Shown one piece after another: positions 1-11,420 of a DNA stretch of 64,000 nt. Numbering within the stretch: position 1 is the stretch's first letter; every line of letters begins with the position of its first letter. Origin of the DNA: Papilionanthe hookeriana x Papilionanthe teres. Lineage: Eukaryota; Streptophyta; Magnoliopsida; Asparagales; Orchidaceae. The stretch is from the NCBI GenBank assembly GCA_022702705.1, contig CM040431.1, positions 32,077,936 to 32,141,935 of the forward strand, given 5' to 3'. Under the pieces are notes generated by a model, which saw nothing but the letters and a program-made list of their open reading frames with translations, ran no database searches and was not told the origin of the DNA. The position numbers were made by a program, and so were the translations under genes.

Positions 1-519
1 CCACCAACAAAGTCATATAACAAGACGTTGAATTTGAAAATAATTTAAAAATTGATAAAAATATGGGACATTTCAAAAATTCTCATCACCAATCTCTCAG
101 ACCACCACTCATTGGAAGCATCAATTGTTCACTTTATATGACCCATTGATCCTCGCTCCAATTCTTTACAGATTTTTCAATAATTCTTTAGTTGATCCCA
201 TTTGTTTTTAACTGCATTCTATCATGCTCTCTGCCCATACTTTCCTTGAATTTTTCAATAATATATTACCAGTTTTCATTGTTGAAATAGGTTGTTGGTC
301 TATTTCCCAGTTCGATCTCCTTGAGGTAAATGTCGCAAATATTAATTTTTTTCCTTTTTTTCTCACATTGCAAATGAACCAATCTAGTTTTTCTTAACCA
401 TTGTATTACTAGCATGAAAAAAATAATAAACACAAATAGGAATGACATAATATCACAACTCATAGAAAAATAGGAATGTCACGATATCATCACTAATTCC
501 CCTCCATACGACACTACAC
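1..519. other. AT-rich sequence without a recognisable gene
   Basis: No reading frame with recognisable protein character and no terminal repeats were seen. A 65-codon minus-strand frame (266-463) is short and AT-driven, and I do not regard it as a gene. Confidence 0.5.
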
Positions 520-870
520 CACTTACACATCCCCTCTGCTACCACCTCCACAGATGAAGACCTCTACAACCAACACATCAAGACACCAACACATCCACAC
601 CACTACCACCACCACCTCCATACCAACACCTCCACACAAACTCAACCACACACCAACCACCACCTCTACACATCCACCAACACATCCTCTAACACAAACA
701 TAACCAAACACTAACCACCATCTCCGCAACAACACCAACTTCACAAATTCACCAATACATCCTCTAACATAAACACAACCACACACCAAACACCACCTCC
801 ACGCATCCACTAATAATTCCTTTAATACAAACACAACCACACACCAACCACCACCTCCACACACAAACCA
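520..870. repeat. CA-rich degenerate minisatellite
   Basis: This stretch is almost free of G on the plus strand and is built from variants of a CACAACCACACACCAACCAC-type unit followed by a CCACCTCCAC block. Units begin near 636, 693, 769 and 829, so the period varies between about 57 and 76 bp. The minus strand is open over 113 codons only because the strand is so biased; that Gly/Val/Trp-rich frame is not a credible protein. Confidence 0.75.
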
Positions 871-3050
871 ACGTATACTACCACCTCTGCATCCACAACA
901 TTGCTATCAACAAATAAATCACACACTTTGAGCTATTTTTTAAATTTTTTGGCAAACATCAAAGGTAATGATAAAATCACATCGCGTATTTTTCATTTGA
1001 TTGAATTCCATATAGAGCACCCAAAACATTGCTATCAACAAATCAAACACCCTCTTTCAGCATTTCTGTCTTTACCAAACATAAAAAGTAAATATAAAAC
1101 CTCACCTCATATTTTTCATTTGATGTAGTTTCATAAAAGGCACCCGAAACATTGCTATCAACGAATCAAACAACCCCTTTCAGCCATTTTTCAAATTCAC
1201 ATGCAAACATCAAGGTAAAGATAAAATCACATCCCAATTCTATCATTTCTTGCAGTTATATACATAGCACCTGAAACATTTCTATCAACAAATCAAGCAT
1301 CCTCTTTTAGCCATTCCTCAAATTTTTATTCAAAGGTATAGATAAAACCTCATGCCATATTTTTCATTTGAGGCTACAACATACAGGGCATCCAAAAACA
1401 TTGCTATCAACAAATCAAACACCCACTTTCACCTATTTTTTAAATTCACAATAAAACATCAAAGGTAAAGATAAAACTCCATTTCATATCATATTAAGCC
1501 ACAAAATCGCAAAATCTAAATTCCAAATCATAAAGAAAAAGTCAAAAATCGCAAAATTTAAATTATCACTTCAAACCGCAAATGAGAAAACTACAAATAA
1601 CAAATCCAAATTCTCACTTCAAAACACAAATGAGAAAGACACAAATCACAAAGAGAAAGTCATCCATTGAAAAAAAAAAGGTGATACTGTGGAAGGACAA
1701 CGGGCACAATAAACAGACAAAGAGCTAGAGATGGAGGGAAGAGGGGGATGAGAGAGACAACGATTGCCACCAGAGATCGAAGGGAAGAGAGAAAGGAGAA
1801 AGACAACCCATTACCACAGGAGAGAGGCGTGATCGAGAGAGGCTTGACCTAGGGCAGAAGAAACATGAGAGAGATGGGAGCAACGAGAGGGGCATACGAG
1901 TAATACATTAACGAAGAAATGCGAGTCACAGGGTCGAACTTGAGGCCCGCATTTAACACAAACCAACGTATACTACCACCTCCACATCCACAACATTGCT
2001 ATCAACAAATAAATCACACACTTTGAGCTATTTTTAAATTTTTTTGGCAAACATCAAAGGTAAAGATAAAATCACATCGCATATTTTTCATTTGATTGCA
2101 TTTCATATAGAGCACCCAAAACATTGCTATCAACAAATCAAACACTCTCTTTCAGCATTTTTTTCGTTGCCAAACATAAAAGGTAAAAATAAAACTCCAC
2201 CTCATATTTTTCATTTGATATAGTTTCATACAAAGCACCTGAAACATTGCTATCAACGAATCAAGCAACCCCTTTCAGCCATTTTTCAAATTCACATGCA
2301 AACATCAAGGTAAAGATAAAACCACATCCCAATTCTATCATTTATTGCAGTTATATACATAGCACCTGAAACATTGCTATCAACAAATCAAGCATCCTCT
2401 TTCAGTCATTCCTCAAATTCTCATTCAAAGGTATAGATAAAACCTCATGCCATATTTTTCATTTGAGGCTACAACATACAGGGCAACCAAAACATTACTA
2501 TCAACAAATCAAACACCCACTTTCATCTATTTTTTAAATTCACAATAAAACATCAAAGGTAAAGATACAACTCCATTCCATATCACATTAAGCCACAAAA
2601 TCGCAAAATTCAAATTCCAAATCATAAAGAAAAATTCAAAAATAGCAAAATTTAAATTCTCATTTCAAACCGCAAATGAGAAAGTCACAAATAACAAATC
2701 TAAATTCTCACTTCAAAACACAAATGAGAAAGACACAAATCACAAAGAGAAAGTCATCCATTGAAAAAAAAGGTAGTACTGTGGAAGGACAGCGAGCACA
2801 ATAAACAGACAGAGAGCTAGAGATGGAGGGAAGAGGGGGATGAGAGAGACAACCATTGCCACCAGAGATCGAAGGGAAGAGAGAAAGGAGAAAGGCAACC
2901 CATTACCACAGAAGAGAGGCGCGATCGAGAGAGGCGTGACCTAGGGCAGAAGAAACACGAGAGAGATGGGAGCAACGAGAGGGGCATACGAGTAATACGT
3001 TAACGAAGAAATGCGAGTCATGGGGTCGAACTTGCGGCCCGCGTTTAACA
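861..3050. repeat. 1,095-bp direct tandem duplication (two copies)
   Basis: Copy 1 runs from about 861 to 1,955 and copy 2 from about 1,956 to 3,050. The anchor ACGTATACTACCACCTC occurs at 871 and 1,966, giving a period of 1,095 bp. Both copies show the same order: ~125-bp monomers, a section of short AAATCGCAAAATT-like phrases, a purine-rich block with GAGAGAGACAAC-type words, and a GC-richer end with GGCCCGC. Differences are mostly single substitutions with a few 1-2 bp indels. Read on the minus strand, the purine block is CT-rich like a plant 5' leader, but no coding frame follows it. Confidence 0.9.
897..1520. repeat. ~125-bp monomers nested in duplication copy 1
   Basis: The phrase AACATTGCTATCAAC (with small variants) recurs at about 897, 1,025, 1,148, 1,275 and 1,397, a spacing of 122-128 bp. 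Each is followed by AAATCAAACACCC-like and CATATTTTTCATTTGA-like phrases. The same series is repeated in copy 2 from about 1,992 to 2,600. This is a two-level repeat: old diverged monomers inside a younger 1.1-kb duplication. Confidence 0.85.
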
Positions 3051-5909
3051 TAACTTTTTAAGCAATGCTATCATGCCGCGGTTTCCAAATGCTCCATCAA
3101 GCGTTTTCAGAACGCATCGCGCCAAATAAGCTACCCAAAAACTGATAGCAAATATATTCGACTAATTTACTTGGTGAGTCATGACAATTTTAACAATTCA
3201 CTTTTTAGTTGGAGAACGTTATACTATATAAATGTGCTACACATTTGACAATATGATTGTTATTATTTTGATATATTTTTTCTTTTTTATGCAACCATTT
3301 ATGTAATTGGATATGCCCAAAAGGGGGAAGATTCTTTGTTTCACCATCATACTTAGAGAGTGTTCCTCTCTATCTTCTTATATTTTTATTGTGCCCCATC
3401 TCTTCTCTACTAGCCCGCATTTTCTTAGGTGATGTGAGACCATTGATAATTATGAATGCAGTATCAATCATTTTAAGTCGAGTAAGAGATTTTTACTCAA
3501 AAATTTTTTGAGTGAATTTTGAATCAAATTCAAGTTATTCCTAGTATGATTTAATACATGAGAAGCCAAGACTATTTATCAAAAAATATAAGAAAAAGAG
3601 AACATAAATTAATTTACTATTTAAATATATTGACGAAAACAACCAAATTGGTTGGATATTTATCAAAAAAAAGAAGGAAAAACCCATATTAGTTAGCTAT
3701 TTATCAAAAAAATACAGAGAAAAAAAAGGAAGAAGAAGAAGAATAAAGAACAAATGATTAATGACTTGGTGAAGCTTTTGAATAAGGTTTAAAATATAAG
3801 TGACTATTTCATTAATTAATTAAAAATGCACTTTTTTGGGGTAATTACCTTAATAGAGAATAGAGAATGGTATGTTTCTGCAAAAAAATAGATTGTGAGA
3901 CTCTCATACTAACATCAGTTGGCTATAAATAAAGATCAAAGTCAATTATTATAGCTTATGTTCAAAATTTTATATGCACAAAGAATGATTAGTTGCTTGT
4001 GTTCAAAATATATATAGCTAATAAAAAATGAGAATACCTAAGAAGAGTGATGGAGTGAGATTTAAATGAAAGGGGCACTCAACCCAAAGCCAATGAAATA
4101 ATATAAAAAAATAATTGATTTTTTAAACAAACAAAATTGAAAAAAAAAAAATCGGTAAATAAGAATGATCCACAAAGCAAGAAAAATAAATTTTAATAAA
4201 ACTATTATCGTTATTTATCTTAAAGTATGCCCATTGTTTCTCAATTACATCAAAATCATCTAAATTAAAACACATTGCAATATCATTCTCAATATTAATT
4301 ACAAATAAATTTTACAAAAAAATATTGTTTAGTTCATTAACAATTATGCATTAACGAAGTTTATTGCTTAAAAAAACTCGTTCAATTGTTGAAGTCAAAA
4401 TATGTGAAGAAAAGACTAATCAAATCAATTGATTGGTAAAATAATATATGATTGAGTTTCTTGTGTTTACTTATATTTGATATTGATCGAAAATTAAGAA
4501 AATATTGTGAACTTGATTTTGATGAGCTATGATTTTAGAATGTTCAAATCAAAATTGGTTACATAAATTTTCATGATCAATGAAGTTTTTAAAATAAATT
4601 TGTTTGCTATGAGATAAAATATCATTAATTTTGAACGATAAATATCCATCTCTAAAACAATGACTGAACTAAGAATCGATAGTTTTATAAATTATTTTTT
4701 GAACTAGTCATTCATTGTTTCAATTACGCAATGTATACGAAAATATCATTTTTATAATGATAATTTACTATAATAGAGTACTTTTTATGATAAAATGGTC
4801 CTCCAACCGTCGTATAAGAAGCAACTCTATTTGAAATATTTACATCTATTTTTTCACAAAATAACTTCAGTGTGTGAGGCAAAATGTCTCATCCCATCTC
4901 TTAAAATTTTAAATATGTTTAGAACTAATGCCAATTACATTACATTCAAGAAATCTTATAAGCATTAGAATGCATGCTTACTGAGATCATCTTTAATTTT
5001 TAAAATCACTATATCATAAGATAAAAGATGAAAATAATGAAGAACATTACATTATAAACTCCATCAACATCACATCTTTAGCTTGATATATTTTCTTAAC
5101 ATAATGGAGAATATCTTCATTTTTTTCTTTTTTTATAAATAGACATTTCAAATCTAATGATATCAAAATTTTCAATGTCCTATATAATATTAGAGATTTG
5201 CTCTAAATCTAGAGATGGTTAGTACCACTTAGCCATCCTCTACTTTCACAAAATATTGGGAGTCGTTGAGTAAAATAGTTAAAATCTTTGGACCACAACA
5301 ATTAGTGAAGCTGAAAAGCAACGATTTAAAAAGGGACAAAAGGACATCAAAGAGGGGGAAGGATGTCGTGCCACATAGATGCATCCTGTATAAAATGAGA
5401 AATCATATTTGAATAAGTTGTCACACAGAGTACCCAAATCATTAAAAATACTCTCTGAATTATTATAAGAATATTATGATAACATGAAGTAATGTCATTG
5501 ATTTATTAAAAAAATTATAATTGTGATTTGTATGACTTTTAGTTGTTTTTTATTGGACTAAACACATAAACTAATGTATCAAATCTATTTTGACATCTAC
5601 TTGGTGTATTATAATTCAAAAAAATTACTATACTATATCCATCTCTTAATTTGTTATAATATTGGTGTTAAAATGCACTCTATTATAGAGTAACATTTCA
5701 TAAACTATGTTCAAATTATTCATACATACAGTTGGTATTATTCGAATCCACTTTGGCGACGTGACCTTTAAGTAGAGTAAGATTTAAACTCGTTAAGACA
5801 AGTAGAAATGATCAAGGCTCAGTATAATGTACTTCTAGCAATTTCTTTAAAATGCTAGCCAAACAATGAAATAAAATGAAATAAATTGGCGTGTATATGT
5901 AACACAAAC

Positions 5910-5910
<1 letters not shown>
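3051..5910. other. AT-rich intergenic DNA, no gene seen
   Basis: This stretch has frequent stops in all frames, A/T homopolymer runs and no domain I recognise. No terminal inverted or long direct repeats were found by eye. Confidence 0.5.

Positions 5911-5946
<36 letters not shown>
5911..5946. repeat. (AG)n microsatellite
   Basis: An uninterrupted run of about 18 AG units. Such purine dinucleotide runs are common in plant intergenic DNA. Confidence 0.95.
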
Positions 5947-5948
<2 letters not shown>

Positions 5949-6639
5949 TTATAATATTCATAAATTAGACACGTTTTGTCAAGTAAATCTGAAATATATG
6001 CACATGAGGCCTCCAGTCAAAATCCATTAAAATTCAATATTGCATTTTGGTGGGTGCATGGAATTTTGACGCTCTAAATTTAATATCGCCGAAAGGGAGT
6101 AGGTGGGTGAGTCGCCAGTCCTACCGCCTTCTTCCGCACTTGTTAGCTCGGGTGGTCCATCAGTCTTTCTTCATTTCGTTGTGGTGGCCCATCAGTTGTT
6201 GGTGATGGGACACCAATCCCTCACTATGTAGCCCACATTTCTTTATAACGGCCCCAAATTATGCCAATTCCCAACAACTTCAACTGCAGCACGCTGCATC
6301 AACTACGTAGGTGAATCGAATCATCTGTTCTTTTACTCGAGAAAAAATATTTCTATTTTACATGGTCCAATCATTTATCCCCTGAATTTCTACAATAAAT
6401 TTGATAGGTAGCGAGTAGAATTCTCTATCAACAAGTTTGTCATTATATTGATTATACTGAAAGAATTGTACTAGTAGAATGTAGTATGAATACCTTGAAT
6501 TGAAAATGTAGATGTATAAAGAGAAAGTAAGATGAAAAATGATTTCTTTATACACAAAGAAATGTTCTGATTTTATTATAAGATCTAATGAATTAGTGTA
6601 AGTTTGAGAGAGTAAAGGTTGGACTCATGTTTGACTCGT
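5947..6639. other. Intergenic DNA with a slightly GC-richer patch
   Basis: From about 6,050 to 6,330 the base composition is less AT-rich than its surroundings and contains phrases such as GGTGGTCCATCAG and GTGGTGGCCCATCAG (a short internal duplication near 6,150-6,200). No frame is convincing as protein. Confidence 0.4.
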
Positions 6640-6985
6640 TAAAAAATATTGTTGTTTATGTTTGGCTGATGATATATCAAGCGCAAAAAATTTATTCGTA
6701 TTCAACACATTTGCTTAACGAGCCGAACACATGCTATTAGCGAACAAACCGTCTCTACATCTCTAATCACACAATAGTAGGATTTTAAGGACAGAGGCGG
6801 GATTATATATGTATATATGTTATTTCAAGTTAAACAAGCTGAACACGAACGAACATCGGCATGCTTATATATTGAGCAGGAAAATTGTTCGTATTTGGTT
6901 TATTTGTTTGACGAACAAATTGAACACGAGCTACTTAACGAACCGAACATGAGTTGTTCACAAAGAACGAGCCATTTTAACACCC
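6640..6985. repeat. TTCG/CGAAC-rich element fragment (hAT-like family)
   Basis: Phrases such as AACGAGCCGAACAC, GAACACGAACGAAC and ACGAACCGAACATGAG are scattered through this stretch. The same vocabulary recurs at 24.55-25.10, 35.35-35.40 and 35.69-35.83 kb. This self-complementary TTCG/CGAA style is common in short non-autonomous plant elements. Ends could not be fixed here, so this is a fragment call. Confidence 0.5.
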
Positions 6986-7099
6986 CACAGGAAGCTTTGC
7001 ATACATACCACTCAATTCCAGAATATCTACATTCAACACCAAAATTTCAAATTTTTTATATGCACATGACACTTTATCTATGCATTAAAAAGTGCATTT

Positions 7100-7350
7100 G
7101 ATTTTCTTAAGAGTCAAAATAGTATTTTAATGGGATATGAAAGATTTGGGGGGTATAAATGTAAAAAAAAATTAAATTTAGGTTTAGATTGGTAAATACA
7201 TAGGAATTGGGTGGTATGCATGTAAATGCCAATTTAAATAAAGGGGCATATACATACATTTACATATCTAACACTTAAATCTTACCTGATACATTTATAC
7301 CATCAAATATTTCACATCTCTTCAAAAATACCTCCATTTTAATTTTTAAA
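7100..7350. repeat. Palindromic foldback element, first of the ACCACCCAATT family
   Basis: The left arm (about 7,100-7,235) ends with AATTGGGTGGTATGCATGTA. It is followed after about 12 bp by an arm in inverse orientation (about 7,240-7,350) that ends in TTTTTAAAAAGTGAAC. The reverse complement of the right arm follows the left arm with many mismatches. A third related arm, inverse to the left arm, lies at about 7,690-7,860 (ATACCACCCAATTCCCATGT). The same family appears at 42,196-42,440 and in part at about 44,320-44,400. Confidence 0.55.
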
Positions 7351-7689
7351 AAGTGAACTACAAATTTTTATGGATAAGTAGGGTGGCACATATGTAAAAA
7401 ATTAAAATTTTGGCACAATCAGTATTAAAAGGTTGCTTGATTCATTAATATTCAATTTGTAAATTGTCAAATCATTTTGCAGGTATGATTCACTAAGATT
7501 TTTAAAATAACACTTTTATAAATTCCATTTATATTTTATTTTGATGCTATCAAGATGCCAATTAAATCTTAAATCTAAATGTAACCATCAACAACTACCG
7601 AAAAGTATCAAAAGTATCATAAATATTATTTAAACTCTATTGTTATAATAATAGCTATAACAAATGACAATCCACTCATAACCATGGTT

Positions 7690-7860
7690 AACATTAAATT
7701 ATTGAGGCATTTACATTATTACATTCATACCACCCAATTCCCATGTATTTACATACCTAACAATTTAACTCTAGATTTTATATTTATATTACTCAAATCT
7801 TTCGTATGACATCAATAATACAATTTTAATTTTAAAAAGTGAAATACACATTTTAAGGTC
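7690..7860. repeat. Inverted partner arm of the ACCACCCAATT family
   Basis: The stretch CATACCACCCAATTCCCATG followed by a TTTTAATTTTAAAAAGTGAA end is the reverse complement, with mismatches, of about 7,075-7,230. It may be a second insertion or the other arm of a larger foldback. Confidence 0.5.
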
Positions 7861-8327
7861 GCATTGAGTAATATGAAAATACATTATGAAAGTACAATAT
7901 GTAAACATAATTAGCGAGAACATGTTGCCTAAATTGTTCTAATATGATATTTCTCTTCTATCATGCAACGTTCTCCACGTTCTTATTGTTCCCTAACATC
8001 ATAATTCTATCTAAACGAGTCGTTGTTCGGTAAAAAGACAAAAATGTACTTATCAATTGGTAGACAGCCATACGGTAGAGATGTGTGAGCCTCAAGTTCT
8101 TGTTATCCAAATTTAAAAGCTATGTGATAATCTCTTGCAAATTTCTGAATTTGGGAGCTTTAAATCCTAATTTCTGTGGCCTACCGAGAATCTTAACCGA
8201 ACCGCACCTATCTAAAACATGAGATTTGTTCTCTTCTTCATTGCAGCCCCACTGGCAAAGTTAATAATCAGCCATCCAAAGATTTTGGCCATATTTTTGT
8301 TGGACAAATTTATGTAACTTAGATTTA

Positions 8328-8685
8328 GGGTTGTTTGGTAGCCTGTTTTAATCAGGATTTATAAAAGATTTATGTTAACTACTGCCAAACGGTAAAATAG
8401 GCTCCGTTAAATCCTATAGATTCTTAAATCTCATTTTTACTTTGTTTTGCTTTAAATTCGGGATTTAGTAAATCCTGTTGGAAGAAAGATTTATGGCATT
8501 CGGAGAAGAAGCTAATGCCTGTAGAAAAATAAATCTTATAAAATCCTATTAAATTTCTTATAGATTTACATATTAACATACCAAACAGTTCTGAAAATTT
8601 AACTACTTTGAGATTTTATATATTGTGATATATAGGATTTACTAATCCGACTTAAATTAAATTCTACTTGTAACTAAACAGCCCC
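8328..8685. mobile_element. Tourist-like (PIF/Harbinger) MITE
   Basis: The left end reads GGGTTGTTTGGTAGC and the right end TAACTAAACAGCCCC; the right end reverse-complements to GGGGCTGTTTAGTTA, an imperfect terminal inverted repeat. The trinucleotide TTA stands directly outside both ends (8,325-8,327 and 8,686-8,688), the target duplication expected of Tourist-type MITEs. The 358-bp body is AT-rich and non-coding. The right-hand TTA overlaps the ATAGT duplication of the copia element next door by one base. hAT membership is less likely because no 8-bp duplication is seen. Confidence 0.75.
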
Positions 8686-8692
8686 TTATAGT

Positions 8693-8710
8693 TGTTGAGT
8701 GTGGAGCCCG

Positions 8711-8788
<78 letters not shown>

Positions 8789-9315
8789 GGTTGTTGCATC
8801 TCTTCCCATCTCTTTCAAAAATTCCTCTTCTCAGTCTCTTAAAGAAAAATGGAGCATTGAATCAAAAATTAATTCCTATATTTGCTTTGAAGGAGTGTCC
8901 CGCCATCTATCTTTAAGTGCAGAAGAAAAAATGGATTTGTCTTCTTAAGTGGCCGTTCTCTAGGAAAGCTTCTTCTTCAAGGTATTCGGTTCGTGTATGT
9001 GGTTTACAGAGCAAAACAAAAGCTTAGAGCAAACTTTTTTGGTTCTCCCCGTTTTTTCAGTTTCTCTTCTTCAGCAGTAACTCTCGGGTAGAGAGAGCGA
9101 GGTGAAGAGAGAGGGAGAGAGAAGTGATTGACTCTTTCTTGTAAATCGACGTGATCGATGACGGTGTAAATTCCTCAAGTAATAAAATCCTCTGCAACTC
9201 TGATGACGTAGACAATTTGTCGAACCACGTAAATTTGTGTTCTTTTTTATTGTTAATTTATCGTTGTAATTTTTCACTTCGTCGTCTATCATTTTATATT
9301 TTATATACCACAACA
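8693..9315 (+). repeat. 5' LTR of the copia element
   Basis: It starts TGTTGAGTGTGGAGCCCG and ends TATATACCACAACA. It matches the 3' LTR throughout, but is longer because a 70-bp (AT)n tract expanded near its start, where the 3' LTR has a short A-rich tract. Short pyrimidine-rich segments and the AATAAAATCCTC phrase near 9,181 (possible polyadenylation signal) are shared by both LTRs. Confidence 0.93.
8715..8784. repeat. (AT)n microsatellite inside the 5' LTR
   Basis: About 35 AT units immediately after the first ~22 bases of the LTR. The 3' LTR lacks it, so the expansion postdates insertion. Confidence 0.97.
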
Positions 9316-9316
9316 A

Positions 9317-9332
9317 TTGGTTCAGATCAGAG
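9317..9332 (+). other. Primer binding site (initiator Met-tRNA type, degraded)
   Basis: TTGGTTCAGATCAGAG follows one base after the LTR end and resembles the plant copia PBS TGGTATCAGAGC with an indel. It marks minus-strand cDNA priming in the ancestral element. Confidence 0.75.
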
Positions 9333-9340
9333 GAAAGACG

Positions 9341-10178
9341 ATGGCTGCAGATGAAGTAAAAGTTTCAGGGATCGAGAAGTTGGATGACACAGATTTTGGT
9401 TTCTGGATGATGCAAATAGGGATTACCTCTATGGGAAGAAAATCCATCTTTTGTTATTGGAGAAAAGACCAGAAAAGATGGTTAAGGCTGAATGGAATTT
9501 GTTGGATCAACAAGTTGTGGGGGTTATTCGTTTAAACATGTCGAGGTCCGTTAAATACAACGTCGTCAAGGAAATGTTTACTGCAGATCTCACGACAGCC
9601 CTATCAGGTATGTATGAAAATAGATCAACGAATAATAAACTATATCTGATGAAAAAATTATTCAATTTGAAGATAGAGGAAAGTATTTATGTTGCACAAC
9701 ACCTCAATGATTTTAATACTATCACAAATCTATCATCTTCTGTGGAAATTGAATTTGAAGATGAGCTACGTGCACTGATCTTATTACATTCATCGCAAAT
9801 AATTTGAAGCTATGGTGGTCATTGTCAGCATCTGACGATTAAATCTAAACTGAAATATGATGATATTCGTGATTTGATTTTGGCTAAAGAGATACGTAGG
9901 AAAGATTACGACGAAATCTTGGGTTCGAGTTCAACATTAAATATTGATTCTAGAGGGAGATCACATGACAGAAACTAAAACAGAGAAAAATCAAAATCAA
10001 AGCATAGAGGCATGAGCAAGTCACGGCCTGGTAAAAAAAGTAACTTGCTGAAAAATTGTGACAAAACTTGCCAAATAAAGAGGAACTGCAGAAATCCAAA
10101 GAAGACAGAGAATGATAGCGCAAATTTGATTACTGAAAAAGCACAGGAAGCACTACTACTGGCAGTTCATAGTTTTGT
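9341..10178 (+). pseudogene. copia gag remnant
   Basis: Capsid-like polyprotein N-terminus that packaged the RNA. The start ATG at 9,341 opens with MAADEVKVSGIEKLDDTDFG, a typical copia gag start, 9 bases downstream of the PBS. A frameshift near 9,418 moves the match to a frame running from 9,451 to 9,804, which contains the diagnostic ALSGMYE, LMKKLFNLK, QHLNDFNTI and EDELRALILL motifs. After a stop near 9,805 the match continues (KYDDIRDLILAKEIRRK-like, ~9,855-9,905) to a degenerate CCHC zinc knuckle near 10,060-10,095 (CDKTCQIKRNCRNPKK), in which the Cys/His spacing is no longer complete. At least one frameshift and several stops make it non-functional. Confidence 0.85.
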
Positions 10179-10452
10179 TGATGACTAGATACTTAATTTA
10201 GGGGATTCTTTCTATACAACTTTTCATCGGGAATTGATGCAAAATTATGTTGCAGGTGACTTTGAGAAAGTATATCTGGAAGATGGAGAAGTTTTGAATG
10301 TGGTAAAAATGAGATACATTGGCATTGCACTTTCTAATAAGAACAAGTGAACTCTGCAAAAGGTTAGACACTTTCCTGAACTGAAGAAGAACTTCATTTC
10401 TGATGGGTAGTTCAATGAGTGTGGACATTCAATATTATTCTCAGATAGCACC
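10179..10452 (+). pseudogene. copia aspartic protease remnant
   Basis: The protease cleaved the gag-pol polyprotein. After a nonsense codon the frame reads ILNLGDSFYTTFHREL, corresponding to the family's ILDSGAS-H-T-T active-site region. The catalytic Asp codon GAT is AAT (Asn) and the next residue is Leu, so the active site is lost. The downstream VYLEDGEVLNVV and GKCLTF-like/FPELKKNFIS segments match the protease-to-integrase linker. Internal stops occur near 10,348 and 10,408. Confidence 0.8.
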
Positions 10453-11420
10453 TTGAAGGTTATTAAAGGAGTGCTGGTACTGGCTCAGGGTAATAAAACA
10501 AGTACGCTATATATGACTACTAATTTAATTAATTGTGTTGTTACTATTATTACAAAGAGCACAACAGAATTGAGGCATTGCAAACTTAGCCACATGAGTC
10601 AAAGGGGTCTGAAAGAACTTCAGTCTAGAGGCAAGCTACCAGAATTGAAGCCCGTTGATCTCAACATGTGTGAGAGTTGCATTATGGAGAAACAAAGGAA
10701 AGTTAGTTTCTTGAAAAGTGGCAGGACGCCAAAGGCAGGAAAGCTGGATCTTGTATACACAAATGTGTGAGGACCTTCTCCAGTGACATCTCTTGGAGAC
10801 TCTCATTAGTACATCACATTCATTGATGATCACAACATAAATGTATGAGTTTATTTCTTGAAATATAAATCTGATGTATTTAATGTGTTCAAAACTTGAA
10901 AGACCGTGGTTGAGATAAAGACAAACTTAAATCTGAAATGTTTGAGGTCTAATATTGGTGTTGGGTATATTGATGGTAGGTTCAAGGACTACTGTGCAGC
11001 TCAGGGAATCAGAATGGAGAAGACCATTTCAATGACACCACAGCAAAATAGTATTGCAGAGCGCATGAACATGACTATTAATGAGCATGATAAAAAAATG
11101 AGATTACACGTCAGACTACCACTTACTTTCTGGGGAGAAGCGGGCAGCACTGTAGTTTATTTGATTAACAGGGGGTCATTTGTTTCACTGCATTGTGAAT
11201 TGTCCCAGGAGGTATGGAGTGGAAAATAGGTCAAATTTTCTCACATTAAAACTTTTGGCTGTCTTTCATATGTTCTAATTTATCCTGATGCTTGTAGCAA
11301 GCTTGAGGCCAAGTGGAAGAAATGTCATTTCATTGGCTATGAAGATGAGACATTTGGATATCGTTTCTGGGATGGTCAGGACCGGAAGATCATAATAAGT
11401 AGGAACATGATTTTTCAATG
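10453..11420 (+). pseudogene. copia integrase remnant with both core Asp codons lost
   Basis: Integrase joined cDNA to host DNA. The pre-integrase zinc region is visible around 10,575-10,690 (HCKLSHMSQRGLKELQSRG ... CESCIMEKQRKVSF, HHCC-type). In the core, the first catalytic position (HTD-x-WGP in relatives) reads TNV-stop-GP near 10,760, so Asp is Asn and Trp is a stop. The second (RSDNGG) reads RSNIGVGY near 10,950, again Asn. The Glu of QQN-x-AER (about 11,040) is kept. The frame 10,906-11,229 ends at VWSGK-stop; the match continues as VKFSHIKTFGCLSYV and GYRFWDGQDRKII to about 11,400. This cannot be active. Confidence 0.88.

Noticed and set aside
523..864. 113-codon minus-strand frame rich in Gly, Val, Trp and Cys
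   Set aside because: It is the translation of a CA-rich minisatellite; openness results from strand bias, and there is no domain or start context.
8692..8916. 74-codon frame with a long Tyr-Ile repeat
   Set aside because: It reads through the (AT)n tract of the copia LTR; not a protein.
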